DNA of 64,000 nucleotides from G963667425 sp963667425 [NCBI: bacterium] (GCA_963667425.1 OY763407.1:1364001-1428000), one strand, 5' to 3'. Shown: positions 27,826-38,178, numbered from the stretch's first letter. Translations and numbers: made by a program. Notes: generated by a model from the letters alone, not told the origin.

Positions 27826-30786
27826 TTAGTTATCGATAATATTTGATTCATCTCTGGTAACAATAATTTCTTCTGCAATTACATATCTGTTTCTACCGGA
27901 TTCTTTTGCTCTGTAAAGCATAGTGTCAGCTGTTTTTATAACATCATCTATAAGTACAGACTGCGGTGTCCATATTGCACCGCCTACACTTATTGTCTTC
28001 TTAATAGTTTTTCCTTCTCCTATTCTAAAATTTGCCGCATCGACTGAACTTCTAAGTCTTTCGGCTATAATCCCAAGTTCTTCAGGATTAGGCAATTCAC
28101 ATGCGACTATGAATTCTTCCCCACCGAATCTTGCAATTATATCGCTTTTTCTTTTTCCGCTCATAAGAATAGAAGATAATGCAATAAGTACCTTGTCACC
28201 TACCGGATGACCATAAGTATCATTTGTATGTTTAAAATGATCTATATCAACAATAAGAATTCCAAGATATGTTTTAGCTCTCTGAATTCTTGCCATTTCG
28301 CCATCTATTCTGTCAAAGAAGAATCTTCTGTTGTAAAGTCCAGTAAGCTCATCAACTGTTGAAAGTCTTTCAAATTTCTTCTTAAGTTTCTCTATTTCAA
28401 TAAGATGTGTTCTTGATTTTTCTATTTCTTTTAAAAGCTGATCAGTTCTTTCTGTAACTATTTTTTCGAGTGTTTCACTTCTCAGTTTTACATTTTTTGT
28501 TGAAAGATGAATGTAAAATAAAATAAGCGAAAGACAAAGTGCTGTAACTGATATTTTAAAAAGAAGAGTGTTCCAGAAAGGTTCTTTTATTTTTATTTTC
28601 ATTTGAGCCAACTCAGGGCTTTCTGTTCCAAATCTGTCAAATGCTTTTACTTTAAAAATATAATCACCTGGAGGAAGGTTTGTATATCTCATTTCATTAA
28701 GAGTAGTTTTAGACCAGTCAGGGTCGAAACCTTCAAGAATATAATTATAATAAACCCCTTTTGGATCAGCAGGTGCTGGAGAAATATAACTGAATGTCAG
28801 ATAGTTTTCATGATATGCAAGATTTAAAGCTTTATCTGAAGATATCTTTTCATCATACACTTTCATCCAGTTCATATATATTTTTGGAGGAATGGATTTT
28901 ATCTTGTTTTTCAGTTCCTTTCTAAGCCATGCGGCACTGTTTTCCATTCCAAGCCAAATATCTCCATTGCTATCTTCAAATACAGAGTCTGTATTCGCCT
29001 CCTGCTTCAATAATCCATCAAGATAACTGTAATGATAAACTATTACATCATTCTTTATAAGATAGACACCGTTATTTGCACCAATCCATATGTTCTTGTC
29101 AGAAGATTCAAAAATAAAATATACATGTCCAAAAGAAAAATCCTGTGGATTATCAAGCTTTTTAAGATTTTTTTCTACATCAATCTTATAAATATCCTTT
29201 TGTGTGCCTGCCCATATGTTTCCATCTTTATCATATGATATTTTTAATATTTCTCCGGCAATGTCTTCTATTTCACTATTAAACCCTTCTTTCTTTCCTG
29301 TTTTAAGATTATAGGTAAAAAATTCCTTATCAATTGTCAATACAGCCAAATTATCATCATGTATGGATATGTTTGACAAGATGCAGGATTTGTTATTGTT
29401 TTCGCCACAAATATTTAATACATCAATAGTTCCATTAATATAGTTATATTTCAAAAGAGTTTCAGATGCCATAAGAATAAGATTCTCGTTATATTTTATA
29501 ACTTTAAAAACTCTTATATCTTTAAGATGCGCATCAAAATCTTTGGATATCAAAGATTCTTTTATCTGGAATTTTACTTTCTCTATTTTATATGGAGGCT
29601 GTTTATCCACCTTAAAAAGCCCTTCTTTATTACCAACATAGACAAAATCTCCAATATCTGCATAACTATATACAGATTTTAATGCACAGACTGTAGTTTG
29701 ATCTGTACATGATTCGTTTAAGAATTCTATTGTTTCAGTTGCTTTATCAAGCAAAGAAACACCACCGATACCGCCTGCAATTATTTTATGTTCATCCACC
29801 TGAAAAAAAGTAAAAGGACCAAAAAGATTATTATCATCAGTAAAATTAACAAATATCATTGGAGGGAGAACCATAACTCCTTTTCCATCAAGCCCCATCC
29901 ATATATTTCCATTTCGGTCTTCAAAGAAAAAAGTTATCTTATTTCTTGGAACTCCTGAATCATTAGAGAAATATTCTTCCTTACCATCAGGATATTTTAT
30001 AAAAAAGCCCTGCGCATCCGTTCCTACATAAACAAGCCCGTCACTGTCCTTATATAATGTTGATGGTGTAAAACCATTTATGTTAATAAATTTTTCTATT
30101 CCACCTTCCGCTATTTTATATACGCCTGATTTTGCATCCGCAAATATATATTCACCATTTGAAGATTCACAGATATCAGTTACCAGATATTTTTCTGTAC
30201 CATCAATTCTTTCTAACTTATTTCCATTTACTTTATAAATTCCAGCAGATCTTGTGGCAATAAGGATTTCTCCTTTTGAAGAAATATAAAGTTTTAGCGG
30301 ATCACTACCGTCAGGCAAATTTATATTCATTGAATTAACTGAATTTTCTAAAACTTCATAAAGAGCATCTTTTCCTGAAGTTCTCCTTAGAGCAAGTATT
30401 TTCTGTTTATATTTTTTTAAAGAAATGAATGCAGAAAGAGAAGATGGTATAAATTTTACATTTTCATTCTTATCTATGAGATAAAGACCGGCTCCTGTAG
30501 CAAAATATACATATTCATCCTTTGTAAGAATCGAATTAATAGCAGAGTCCTTTATATTCTCATTATAAACGTTGTTTTTTATATTAAAACCGTCAATTCT
30601 GTTAATTCCTCCAGCTCTTGTTCCAAGCCAAATCATTCCTCTTTCATCTTCGGCAATTGATTCCGCCTGACTTTGGGACAAACCATTTGTTGTTGAATAT
30701 TGTTCTATATATTTAAGAGTTGCTCCCGACAAAACTGTAAAGTTCATAAATATTAAAAAAAAGAATAAAAATAAAATTCTATTCAA
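27826..30786 (-). CDS. Propeller-sensor diguanylate cyclase (Reg_prop + Y_Y_Y + GGDEF)
   Basis: 986 residues. A signal peptide is followed by about 600 residues of periplasmic two-component-regulator propeller repeats (GLSQSQAESIAEDERGMIWL, GNIWMGLDGKG, GDIWLG). A Y_Y_Y domain comes next (about 670-735), then one transmembrane helix (about 745-766), a coiled-coil linker and a GGDEF domain. The active site reads GGEEF at 888-892. An intact inhibitory I-site, R879-x-x-D882, lies five residues before it. It should make c-di-GMP in response to a periplasmic ligand, often a glycan in this propeller class. A PilZ protein at 49788 is a possible effector. Confidence 0.93.
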   Translation of the reverse strand: MNRILFLFFFLIFMNFTVLSGATLKYIEQYSTTNGLSQSQAESIAEDERGMIWLGTRAGGINRIDGFNIKNNVYNENIKDSAINSILTKDEYVYFATGAGLYLIDKNENVKFIPSSLSAFISLKKYKQKILALRRTSGKDALYEVLENSVNSMNINLPDGSDPLKLYISSKGEILIATRSAGIYKVNGNKLERIDGTEKYLVTDICESSNGEYIFADAKSGVYKIAEGGIEKFININGFTPSTLYKDSDGLVYVGTDAQGFFIKYPDGKEEYFSNDSGVPRNKITFFFEDRNGNIWMGLDGKGVMVLPPMIFVNFTDDNNLFGPFTFFQVDEHKIIAGGIGGVSLLDKATETIEFLNESCTDQTTVCALKSVYSYADIGDFVYVGNKEGLFKVDKQPPYKIEKVKFQIKESLISKDFDAHLKDIRVFKVIKYNENLILMASETLLKYNYINGTIDVLNICGENNNKSCILSNISIHDDNLAVLTIDKEFFTYNLKTGKKEGFNSEIEDIAGEILKISYDKDGNIWAGTQKDIYKIDVEKNLKKLDNPQDFSFGHVYFIFESSDKNIWIGANNGVYLIKNDVIVYHYSYLDGLLKQEANTDSVFEDSNGDIWLGMENSAAWLRKELKNKIKSIPPKIYMNWMKVYDEKISSDKALNLAYHENYLTFSYISPAPADPKGVYYNYILEGFDPDWSKTTLNEMRYTNLPPGDYIFKVKAFDRFGTESPELAQMKIKIKEPFWNTLLFKISVTALCLSLILFYIHLSTKNVKLRSETLEKIVTERTDQLLKEIEKSRTHLIEIEKLKKKFERLSTVDELTGLYNRRFFFDRIDGEMARIQRAKTYLGILIVDIDHFKHTNDTYGHPVGDKVLIALSSILMSGKRKSDIIARFGGEEFIVACELPNPEELGIIAERLRSSVDAANFRIGEGKTIKKTISVGGAIWTPQSVLIDDVIKTADTMLYRAKESGRNRYVIAEEIIVTRDESNIIDN

Positions 30787-30873
30787 ATTAAACCCCTCTT
30801 ATCATTAAACATAACTGATGATAGCATAAATGTTATTAAATTCAAATTATAAGAGCTGTAACTGTTCAAAAAA

Positions 30874-31665
30874 TTAGAAGAAAAGTTTTATAAGTACTCC
30901 TTTATGATAAAGAGCAAACATATCCATACAAAAAGCTATGGAAGCATGAATAACTACTCCACCAAAAATCGATTTGGTTCTAAGAGATAATGTTCCAAGT
31001 GCAATTCCGGTAATAATTGCTCCGCAAGTTTCAGGCATAGGTTTGCCAAAATGAATCATTGCATACGGAACAGTCATTACAAAAACAGCATAAGCCCCCA
31101 AATATCTTACAAGTGCAAAAATAAAAAAACCCCTAAAAAAGAATTCAAGAGAAATAAATCTTATGCTTCTGGATGATTCCCAGATAACAAGTTCAAAAAT
31201 AGAATTACCTGTTCCCTTATAGTAGGGATATATCTTAAGAAATCCAGGATATGAACTTACAAGCCACGCTGAAATTACAACGATAAAAAACATAAGAAAA
31301 TATAACATAACCACTTTCTTATCTTTATTAAATCTGAAACCATAATCTTTAATATCTTCTTTAAGAATAAATTTTATAACAATAAAAGCCGGAACAAAAT
31401 AGAAAAAGATACCTGCAGCAACCCAATATAAAGATATTAATAAATCGCCATAACCACTGGAATTGAAAAAATCAACCACAGGTTTAAAACCTCTTATAAA
31501 ATTACTCCCTCCCATGTATTCCTGAAATATGAGAACAAGTGCCGCCGTTATCAGAACGATACCGCCTTTCCAGTTAAAATTCCTGTCTTCAGTTAAATAT
31601 TCCTTATTTATCTGTTCCCACTGATAAAAAGTCAGATAATAAAAAAAGAAAAAAACTCTCTTCAT
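30874..31665 (-). CDS. CPBP (CAAX-like) intramembrane metalloprotease family protein
   Basis: 263 residues with six to seven transmembrane helices. The family signature reads LEFFFRG in place of the usual EExxxRG, so the first glutamate of the pair is absent. The second motif has the His in AMIHFGKPMPE and the third has GGVVIHA. Similar EFFFRG variants are known in the family, so activity is possible but not certain. The ATG lies close behind AGGAGG. Substrate unknown. Confidence 0.85.
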   Translation of the reverse strand: MKRVFFFFYYLTFYQWEQINKEYLTEDRNFNWKGGIVLITAALVLIFQEYMGGSNFIRGFKPVVDFFNSSGYGDLLISLYWVAAGIFFYFVPAFIVIKFILKEDIKDYGFRFNKDKKVVMLYFLMFFIVVISAWLVSSYPGFLKIYPYYKGTGNSIFELVIWESSRSIRFISLEFFFRGFFIFALVRYLGAYAVFVMTVPYAMIHFGKPMPETCGAIITGIALGTLSLRTKSIFGGVVIHASIAFCMDMFALYHKGVLIKLFF

Positions 31666-31901
31666 ACCCCTCCTAAAAACAAAAAACAGTCTATTTATAC
31701 TCTGATTTTTTACTTTTTAGTCAATTTTATTCTAAATAAACAGATGAATTAGGTATTGAAATAAATAAAAAAGTGACACTTTTATAATCACTTGGTGTTT
31801 AAGCTATTAGTAGTGAATTTATTTATCTCTTTTTTAATTGATAACAAAAATTTGCCGTTTTAATCAACATAAGGTATCCTTTAAAGCTTACTGGAGGTGA
31901 G

Positions 31902-32801
31902 ATGAAAAAACTCAGCTATTTTTTCGGTATTATTATATGTTTTATCTATCTGAATGCCGAAGAATTAAATAATCAGAAATCAGATAGTAACAGCGAAACC
32001 AAAACTGAAGAAAACAGGGAAGTTAAAAAGAAAGATCAGAAAAAAGAAGATCCATTCAATGCCAAGATAAAACCTCTGATTTCTCCTAAAGAAGGATTGT
32101 CAAACCTTACATTGTTTGAAGAAAAGGTAAATGAAAGAACAGCCAACAGCGAAATTAATATTTTATCAAAAGAAGAGTGGAAAATACTTACACAGGACAG
32201 TGTTCAGACCAATAACCGTTCACTGGTATACCCATCACTGTACATGCTCACGATATATGCTTCCACTATAGGACTTGCCTATGTATTTTATTCTCCTGAC
32301 GAACTTAACTGGGGCTATCCGAGCTTTGATCGTTTCTGGACAAATATATCACAGTTAAGTTACAGATGGGATCCTGATGAATGGATATTCAACTATCTTA
32401 TGCACCCACTTGTCGGAAGTGAAACTTATATAAGAGCCAGAATGCAGGGATTTACTGTACTGGAATCTTTCATGTTTGCCTTTGCATCAAGTACATTTTG
32501 GGAGTACTGTGGTGAAGGCTGGTTTGAACCGGTATCAATACAGGACATGATTGTTACTCCAACTATTGGTTCCCTTCTTGGAGAAGCACGTTTTAGAGCT
32601 AAACTGGCATTAAAGAAAAACGGAAGTACAACTGCCGCTGTATTTGCATATATAATAGATCCTATTCAAAGCACAGTTGATGTCTTTTACAGAAATCTGG
32701 TTCTTTCTCCTAACGAAAGAAAGAAAAATAAAAATGCTGTTTCGCCAATAGTTTTTAAAATTATTGTTCCTGCCGGAAACGGCAAAGCAATGATGTTCTA
32801 A
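31902..32801 (+). CDS. DUF3943 protein
   Basis: 299 residues. The signal peptide is followed by a Lys/Glu-rich linker (30-60). The conserved core has WIFNYLMHPLVGSETYIRAR, STFWEYCGEGWFEPVSIQDM and IVTPTIGSLLGEARF, characteristic of DUF3943, a family of predicted outer-membrane or envelope proteins. Function unknown. GGAGGTGA precedes the ATG. Its stop codon overlaps the stop of the convergent gene. Confidence 0.85.
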   Translation: MKKLSYFFGIIICFIYLNAEELNNQKSDSNSETKTEENREVKKKDQKKEDPFNAKIKPLISPKEGLSNLTLFEEKVNERTANSEINILSKEEWKILTQDSVQTNNRSLVYPSLYMLTIYASTIGLAYVFYSPDELNWGYPSFDRFWTNISQLSYRWDPDEWIFNYLMHPLVGSETYIRARMQGFTVLESFMFAFASSTFWEYCGEGWFEPVSIQDMIVTPTIGSLLGEARFRAKLALKKNGSTTAAVFAYIIDPIQSTVDVFYRNLVLSPNERKKNKNAVSPIVFKIIVPAGNGKAMMF

Positions 32802-33892
32802 GCGCCAGGTCTTATAATTTTTACACCTGCAAGAAAAACCGGATACCACTCTCCTTCAGAAAAAGCATCATTTGGAGCTCTGTACATTGCTCCAACACCT
32901 ACAAAAATACCAAATCTTGTGAGTATGTGCAAACCTAATTCAGAACGAATTTCAAAAATATTCTCCTTTCCTGTGTCAAGCGATTTTCTTTTTGCATCTT
33001 CAATGAATTTATAATGATATAAAAAATCCGCTCCTACATAAAATGGGGATAAAGGATAAGTAAGCCCCCAACCAAGACCTACAGCAAGAGAAGTTTGACC
33101 ACCAATCAAATTTTTTGTTGAAAAATTCAGTGTAGAACGACAAAGCCCACAGGAAAACTGTAACCCTACATTTTGAGGAAAAATATTACTTGTGTATGCT
33201 GCAAGAGCTATATATCCCTGCCTAGAGATATTTATGAGACCAAGAGGTATGCCATGAATTGTGTCATTAATATTTACAATACCAATTTGAAGACCTGTAA
33301 CATCTGTTGCATCATTCATCAATCCCAACTGTAATCCGGTAACTTTTTTATCAAAATTAAGAGTTCCTATCTGAACTCCATTCATATCATCTGCGAAATT
33401 TATCAAAGCAAGCTGTAAACCCTTTGTTTCTCCGGCCATATTAAATGCAGAGAGCTGAAGTCCCATCATTTTTTCATCAGCAATTGACGAAAGTGTTGAA
33501 AGCTGAACACCATACATTTTTCCGGCTGTATATGAAATACCGGCAGAAATTTGAACACCATACATCTTTTCCCCTGCAAAAGAAAAAAGTGTTGTTGCTT
33601 CGAGTCCATAAATATATTTACCTGTCCACGCCACAAACCCTGCAAGATTAACACCTTTTACAGAACCTGACACTCCGCTTATTATTGATGCCTGAGCATT
33701 AGTTGCAATATCTGCATTTCCAACATTCATAGCAAAAGGATAAAAAAATGAAAAAACAAAAGGGGTATATTCCTCTTCACCTACAGGCAGAATTTCTTTT
33801 TCACTTTCCTCCTTAATTTCTGACGTTTCTTCTTCAGCATATAAACAGAAAGAAAAGATGAATAAAATAAAAATAAGAAGACATTTTTTCAT
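32798..33892 (-). CDS. LA_2272-type surface-repeat protein
   Basis: 364 residues from the ATG at 33892 (an earlier TTG lacks support). After a signal peptide and an acidic stretch come about nine repeats of 18-20 residues with the pattern Gly-Val/Leu-Gln-Leu/Ile-Gly...Asn (MYGVQLSTLSS, TKGLQLALINFA, NGVQIGTLNF, TGLQLGLMN, TGLQIGIVN). These are typical of the LA_2272 surface-repeat family first named in Leptospira. The last 120 residues form a beta-rich domain. Probably an outer-surface beta-solenoid or barrel; no function is known. Confidence 0.8.
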   Translation of the reverse strand: MKKCLLIFILFIFSFCLYAEEETSEIKEESEKEILPVGEEEYTPFVFSFFYPFAMNVGNADIATNAQASIISGVSGSVKGVNLAGFVAWTGKYIYGLEATTLFSFAGEKMYGVQISAGISYTAGKMYGVQLSTLSSIADEKMMGLQLSAFNMAGETKGLQLALINFADDMNGVQIGTLNFDKKVTGLQLGLMNDATDVTGLQIGIVNINDTIHGIPLGLINISRQGYIALAAYTSNIFPQNVGLQFSCGLCRSTLNFSTKNLIGGQTSLAVGLGWGLTYPLSPFYVGADFLYHYKFIEDAKRKSLDTGKENIFEIRSELGLHILTRFGIFVGVGAMYRAPNDAFSEGEWYPVFLAGVKIIRPGA

Positions 33893-34050
33893 ACACAAAT
33901 CTCTTATAAGAAATCAAATCAGTTTATTTTATTCAATAACAGTTTTTTTATCCAATAAAAATCATGACAACTAAAAAAAACTTCTCAATACTTCACTATT
34001 TTGGGTTTTTATATTATCATTCAGAGGTTTTACATATGCAAGGTGAAAAC

Positions 34051-37000
34051 ATGAAAATATTAATATCTTTATTTTTTCTATTCATTTTTACTGCATGTAC
34101 AGAGGCACCTTCCTTCAGTTATTATAATCAGAATATTGAAGGAAATGATAAAGACAACATAGCAGATAAGGACAATATTCAGAATGATAATGACATTTCC
34201 TCTTTTGATGAGGACATTGATAACAACAATAATGATGATGACTTTCCCGAAACAGATACTGACATCACTAATGATAATGACATAACAATAATTGATGAAG
34301 ATAGTGATATTTTGGACGATGATTCAGACAATGACATTGAAATTCCTTATGATGAAGATATTTTAAGCAATGATAATGATGAAATTACTTTCATAGATGA
34401 GGACACACTCAATGATGAAGACAACACGGTAATAACTCAGGATGCTGACATTGATGACAAAGATGAAGATATGCTCCTTCCTGACGAAGACTTTAACGTT
34501 ACGTGGCCTAACGAAACTTATTACGGAGGATTTTTTCTTGACCCGAGACTTGAAAAATGTGTAAAGAATCAGCTTGGCAAAGACACAATTACAGAAGAAG
34601 ACCTTGGAAATATAACATTTCTTAACTGTTCAAACTATAACATTCGAAAACTTAATGGAATAAATAAGCTTACACAGCTTTCATCTCTATATCTTTCATA
34701 TAACAATATTTCCCGCATAGAAGTCGAAACATTTGACGGACTCAACAATCTTTCAGTGCTCAATCTTGACTCAAATCCGATTCTTTTCCCGAAAGAAGCC
34801 TTAAAAAAACTTACATCATTAAAAACACTTTCTTTAAATAACACAAACGTCCGATTTATCGAAGATACAGCAATTAATGAAATATCATCTCTTGAAAATC
34901 TGTACATACGAAACTCTTACCTCACAAATTATCCAGCAATATTCATCAGCTCACTTACTTCTCTTAAATTTCTGGATATTTCTTATAATAAAATATCTTC
35001 CATTTCAGGAACACTGCCACCATCAGTTACAGATTTTCGCATAAATAACAATCCAATATCTTCAATTCCATATTCTTTTTTTCAAAATTCAGTAAACATT
35101 AAATATATTGATATTTCATACTGCTCAATAACATCTCTTTCAACAGCTCTTTTTTCAGCCAGCACATCATTAGAAACACTTCATATCGCCGGTAACGAAT
35201 TTGGGTCAATTCCACAGGCAGTAAAAACAGTATCATCACTAAAAACTTTAAATTTAAGCAATATAGGACTCACATATGTTTCCGCAGCAGATGTTTCACT
35301 ATTTACATCACTTACAAATCTAAATCTTTCATATAATGAATTAACAGCTGTCCCGACATCCGCCATGGCAGCTCTCAGTAATTTAACAACTATTGACATA
35401 TCAGGAAATAAGATAAATTCAGTTCAGGAAACTTCATTTACAGGGCCCTTATCTCTTGAAACATTAAATATTTCGAGCAATTCAATCACCACAATTGCCG
35501 CCGGTGCTTTTAATGTTTTTGCAAATCTAAGCACACTTTATCTTTCATACAATTCACTATCAGGTATATCATCAGATGCATTCAACGGACTTTCAAAACT
35601 TCAGTATCTATATCTCAACAGCACAAATATCGAAACTCTTGACAGCACACTTTTTTCTTCTCTTACAATGCTTAAATCACTTAATATATCAAATAGTGGA
35701 ATCACATCGCTGCCGGCAAATATTTTCAGCAGCAATACAGTACTTGAAACACTTAACATTTCAAGTAATCAGATAACATCATTTCCATCATCAGCACTTC
35801 AGATAGCATCCCTCAAACGTCTTGAAATGGGTTATCTTTCACTATCATCAATTCCTGATAGCGCATTTTTGGGAATTTCAAATCTTACATATATCAATAT
35901 GGTTAAAACACCCATAAATATATTCCCTTTAAATGCACTTAAAATACTTACCAAACTGGAAGAACTCTATATGAACAATCTGGCTCTTTCTGAAATTCCG
36001 GTAAACGCATTTTCGACCATGCCAAACCTAAAAACACTTGTTTTATATGGAAACAATATAACATCAATACCCGAAGGTGCATTTAACGGTCTCAGCTCTT
36101 TAAAAACTTTATACCTGGACTGGAACAAACTCACGCAAATTACAAAAGCAATGTTTAAAGGGGCGGAATCAGTTACATGGCTAAATCTGAATAAAAATGA
36201 AATAACATCCGTTGCGTCCGATGCATTCAGCGGCATGACAAACTTAAACTATATAAAACTTGGTAACAACAAAATGAGTTATCTTCCCTCAACTTTGTTT
36301 GCAAACAACAAATCCTTAAAAAATATAGAAATTCCAAGTAATAATCTGACATCTATTCCTGATTCCATATTCTCAGGAATAAATACAGTAAATTACATAG
36401 ATCTATCAGGCAATAAAATCACATCACTATCATCAATGTTTACAAAAAATCTTCCCAACCTTGAATATCTGACTTTATCAGGAAATGAAATAGAACTCAT
36501 TGATGAAAATGCCTTTTCAACATCAATAACATCTCTGGATCTTTCAAACAATAAAATATCAGACAATTTTGATTTCTTAAGCAGTCTTGAAAACATAATC
36601 ACCCTAAATCTATCTGAAAATGCCATCGCAAACCTTCCAGAACCGGTAAATACAATGAAATATTTGTCAAATCTGAATATTTCATCAAATTTAATTGAAA
36701 ATTCAAATATAAATTTTACAGAAAAACTTCCAATGCTATATTCGTATAACATGTCATCAAACAATATATCAACACAATTTTCTCAGAAAACAGTTTACGG
36801 AATGAGATATCTCGGCTATATCAGTTTTGCTTCAAATAAAATAGGAAATCTAAGAACAGAAACATTTGAACACACGAATGAACTTGTTTATCTTGACCTT
36901 TCAGACAACTATCTGAGAGATATTCCTGCGGAAACATTTGATAAATGTACAGAACTTATGACTTTTGATGTCACTCAAAACTGCATGTCTGAAAGCTATG

Positions 37001-37068
37001 ATCCAGAAATAAATGATTATGCGGATATATTTATAACCCCTCAGGAAACAGGTAAATGTATTTACTAA
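34051..37068 (+). CDS. Giant leucine-rich-repeat lipoprotein
   Basis: 1005 residues from the ATG at 34051 (AAGGTG upstream; a signal peptide with lipobox FTAC follows directly, so earlier ATGs are rejected). Residues about 20-150 are an Asp/Asn-rich linker, as in the other lipoproteins of the window. From about 170 to 970 there are more than thirty LRR units of 22-24 residues (L..L.IS.N.IT.IP...F). A tail with a single CTEL and CMSE Cys pair ends the protein. Likely a surface adhesin or recognition protein. Very uniform repeats point to expansion by slippage or unequal exchange. Confidence 0.88.
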   Translation: MKILISLFFLFIFTACTEAPSFSYYNQNIEGNDKDNIADKDNIQNDNDISSFDEDIDNNNNDDDFPETDTDITNDNDITIIDEDSDILDDDSDNDIEIPYDEDILSNDNDEITFIDEDTLNDEDNTVITQDADIDDKDEDMLLPDEDFNVTWPNETYYGGFFLDPRLEKCVKNQLGKDTITEEDLGNITFLNCSNYNIRKLNGINKLTQLSSLYLSYNNISRIEVETFDGLNNLSVLNLDSNPILFPKEALKKLTSLKTLSLNNTNVRFIEDTAINEISSLENLYIRNSYLTNYPAIFISSLTSLKFLDISYNKISSISGTLPPSVTDFRINNNPISSIPYSFFQNSVNIKYIDISYCSITSLSTALFSASTSLETLHIAGNEFGSIPQAVKTVSSLKTLNLSNIGLTYVSAADVSLFTSLTNLNLSYNELTAVPTSAMAALSNLTTIDISGNKINSVQETSFTGPLSLETLNISSNSITTIAAGAFNVFANLSTLYLSYNSLSGISSDAFNGLSKLQYLYLNSTNIETLDSTLFSSLTMLKSLNISNSGITSLPANIFSSNTVLETLNISSNQITSFPSSALQIASLKRLEMGYLSLSSIPDSAFLGISNLTYINMVKTPINIFPLNALKILTKLEELYMNNLALSEIPVNAFSTMPNLKTLVLYGNNITSIPEGAFNGLSSLKTLYLDWNKLTQITKAMFKGAESVTWLNLNKNEITSVASDAFSGMTNLNYIKLGNNKMSYLPSTLFANNKSLKNIEIPSNNLTSIPDSIFSGINTVNYIDLSGNKITSLSSMFTKNLPNLEYLTLSGNEIELIDENAFSTSITSLDLSNNKISDNFDFLSSLENIITLNLSENAIANLPEPVNTMKYLSNLNISSNLIENSNINFTEKLPMLYSYNMSSNNISTQFSQKTVYGMRYLGYISFASNKIGNLRTETFEHTNELVYLDLSDNYLRDIPAETFDKCTELMTFDVTQNCMSESYDPEINDYADIFITPQETGKCIY

Positions 37069-37078
37069 AGGAGACCTT

Positions 37079-37552
37079 TTGAAAATTCTAATTGACGGCG
37101 ATGCCTCTCCAAAACCTATAAAGGAAATTATATTCAGAGCATCTGAAAGAGAAAAAATACCAACAATTATCGTTGCAAACACCTATATGGCAATTCCAAA
37201 ATCAATATACATATCAATAATCGTAGTTCCGCACGGACCTGATGAAGCTGATGATAAAATAACAGAACTTGCTCAGGAAAACGATCTTATAATTACAGCT
37301 GATATTCCGCTTGCAGACAGAGTTGTATCCAAAGGAGCCTCTGCTCTAAATCCAAGAGGAAAATTCTATGACAGCTCAAACATTAAAGCAGTACTTACAA
37401 TGAGAAATCTAATGGACGACCTGCGAAACGGAGGAATGGAAACAGGCGGGCCAGCCCCATTTACTAACAAGGAAAAGCAACTATTCTCTCAGCAACTTGA
37501 TAAATTCATTATGAAATGGAAAAACGATGCAAAAAGAGATTCTTTCAATTGA
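37079..37552 (+). CDS. YaiI/YqxD family protein (UPF0178, DUF188)
   Basis: 157 residues beginning at a TTG (AAGGAGA just upstream; no alternative ATG fits). MKILIDGDASPKP and the later TADIPLADRVVSKGASALNPRG are the family's acidic signatures, which resemble PIN/NYN-type nuclease folds. The family has no established function. It follows the LRR gene by 10 bp and overlaps the next gene by 26 bp. Confidence 0.92.
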   Translation: MKILIDGDASPKPIKEIIFRASEREKIPTIIVANTYMAIPKSIYISIIVVPHGPDEADDKITELAQENDLIITADIPLADRVVSKGASALNPRGKFYDSSNIKAVLTMRNLMDDLRNGGMETGGPAPFTNKEKQLFSQQLDKFIMKWKNDAKRDSFN

Positions 37553-38144
37553 AAAAATAATCGATTACATAAAATTCGAAACTGAAATTGAATATGATGC
37601 AGATAAACAAAAATTGATATGTGAAAATAAATGGGAAATAAAACTGCCACTTATAATTGACAGACATATCGAAGAAAAAGGAATTGCAATTGAAAAAAGT
37701 AGTGAAAAAAACCTTTTCATACTTGTAAGAGCAGGAGCCGCCGCACTTGGTTTTTTTGAACAAGGGCAGCTGCAACTGCACAAAGTTATAAAAACCTATA
37801 TGGTTAGAAAAAAACAAGGCAAATCTCAACTTACACATCTTAAAACAAAAGGAAAATCAAAACTAGGTTCAAGAATCAGACTCAGAAACAGTGATGCTTT
37901 CTTTGAAAACATAAGCATAAAACTAAATGAATGGGAAATTGCAGATAGTGCACAAAAAATATTTATTTACTGCCCAATAGCATTAAAACAGTTTTTTTAT
38001 GGAACCGATGTAAAACTCCCTTTTTATAAAAATGATTCAAGAATTGAAAAAATACCTTTTGATATAGGAACTCCTGATTTTGATGAACTTATAAAAATAG
38101 AAAAAAAAGCGCATTATGGAGAAATAATCTTTTTTGAGAACTAA
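37527..38144 (+). CDS. VLRF1-family protein (Vms1/ANKZF1-like release factor candidate)
   Basis: 205 residues. The core at about 62-165 matches the VLRF1 domain of eukaryotic Vms1/ANKZF1: FILVRAGAAALGFFEQG, then HKVIKTYMVRKKQGKSQ, then SKLGSRIRLRNSDAFFENIS and a Trp-containing helix, then a strand ending in FFYG. In ANKZF1 the corresponding blocks are the HKTFHRYTVRAK...Q and SAGA.LRRYNE segments. The glutamine that acts in peptidyl-tRNA hydrolysis corresponds to Q101. Bacterial VLRF1 homologues have been proposed to act in ribosome quality control. The eukaryotic ankyrin and zinc-finger regions are absent. The assignment rests on motif spacing read by eye. Confidence 0.6.
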   Translation: MQKEILSIEKIIDYIKFETEIEYDADKQKLICENKWEIKLPLIIDRHIEEKGIAIEKSSEKNLFILVRAGAAALGFFEQGQLQLHKVIKTYMVRKKQGKSQLTHLKTKGKSKLGSRIRLRNSDAFFENISIKLNEWEIADSAQKIFIYCPIALKQFFYGTDVKLPFYKNDSRIEKIPFDIGTPDFDELIKIEKKAHYGEIIFFEN

Positions 38145-38178
38145 TCACCATTTATTCCAATGAAGCTGCTTTTCATTC
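38145..38178. repeat. 34-bp direct repeat, left end of the protease cassette
   Basis: 33 of 34 bases match 47574-47607 in the same orientation. On the minus strand it encodes Asn-Glu-Lys-Gln-Leu-His-Trp-Asn-Lys-Trp-stop, the last codons of the nitroreductase gene that sits at the other end of the cassette. It also supplies the last codon and stop of lipoprotein member 3. Confidence 0.85.

Noticed and set aside
31740-31830. AAGTGA...TCACTT inverted repeat between the CPBP and DUF3943 genes
   Set aside because: Six-base arms with an 11-base gap in A/T-rich DNA are expected by chance; no second copy was seen.
34051-37068. CRISPR-like or satellite repeat in the LRR gene
   Set aside because: The periodicity (66-72 bp) is that of coding leucine-rich repeats with variable sequence and no spacers.
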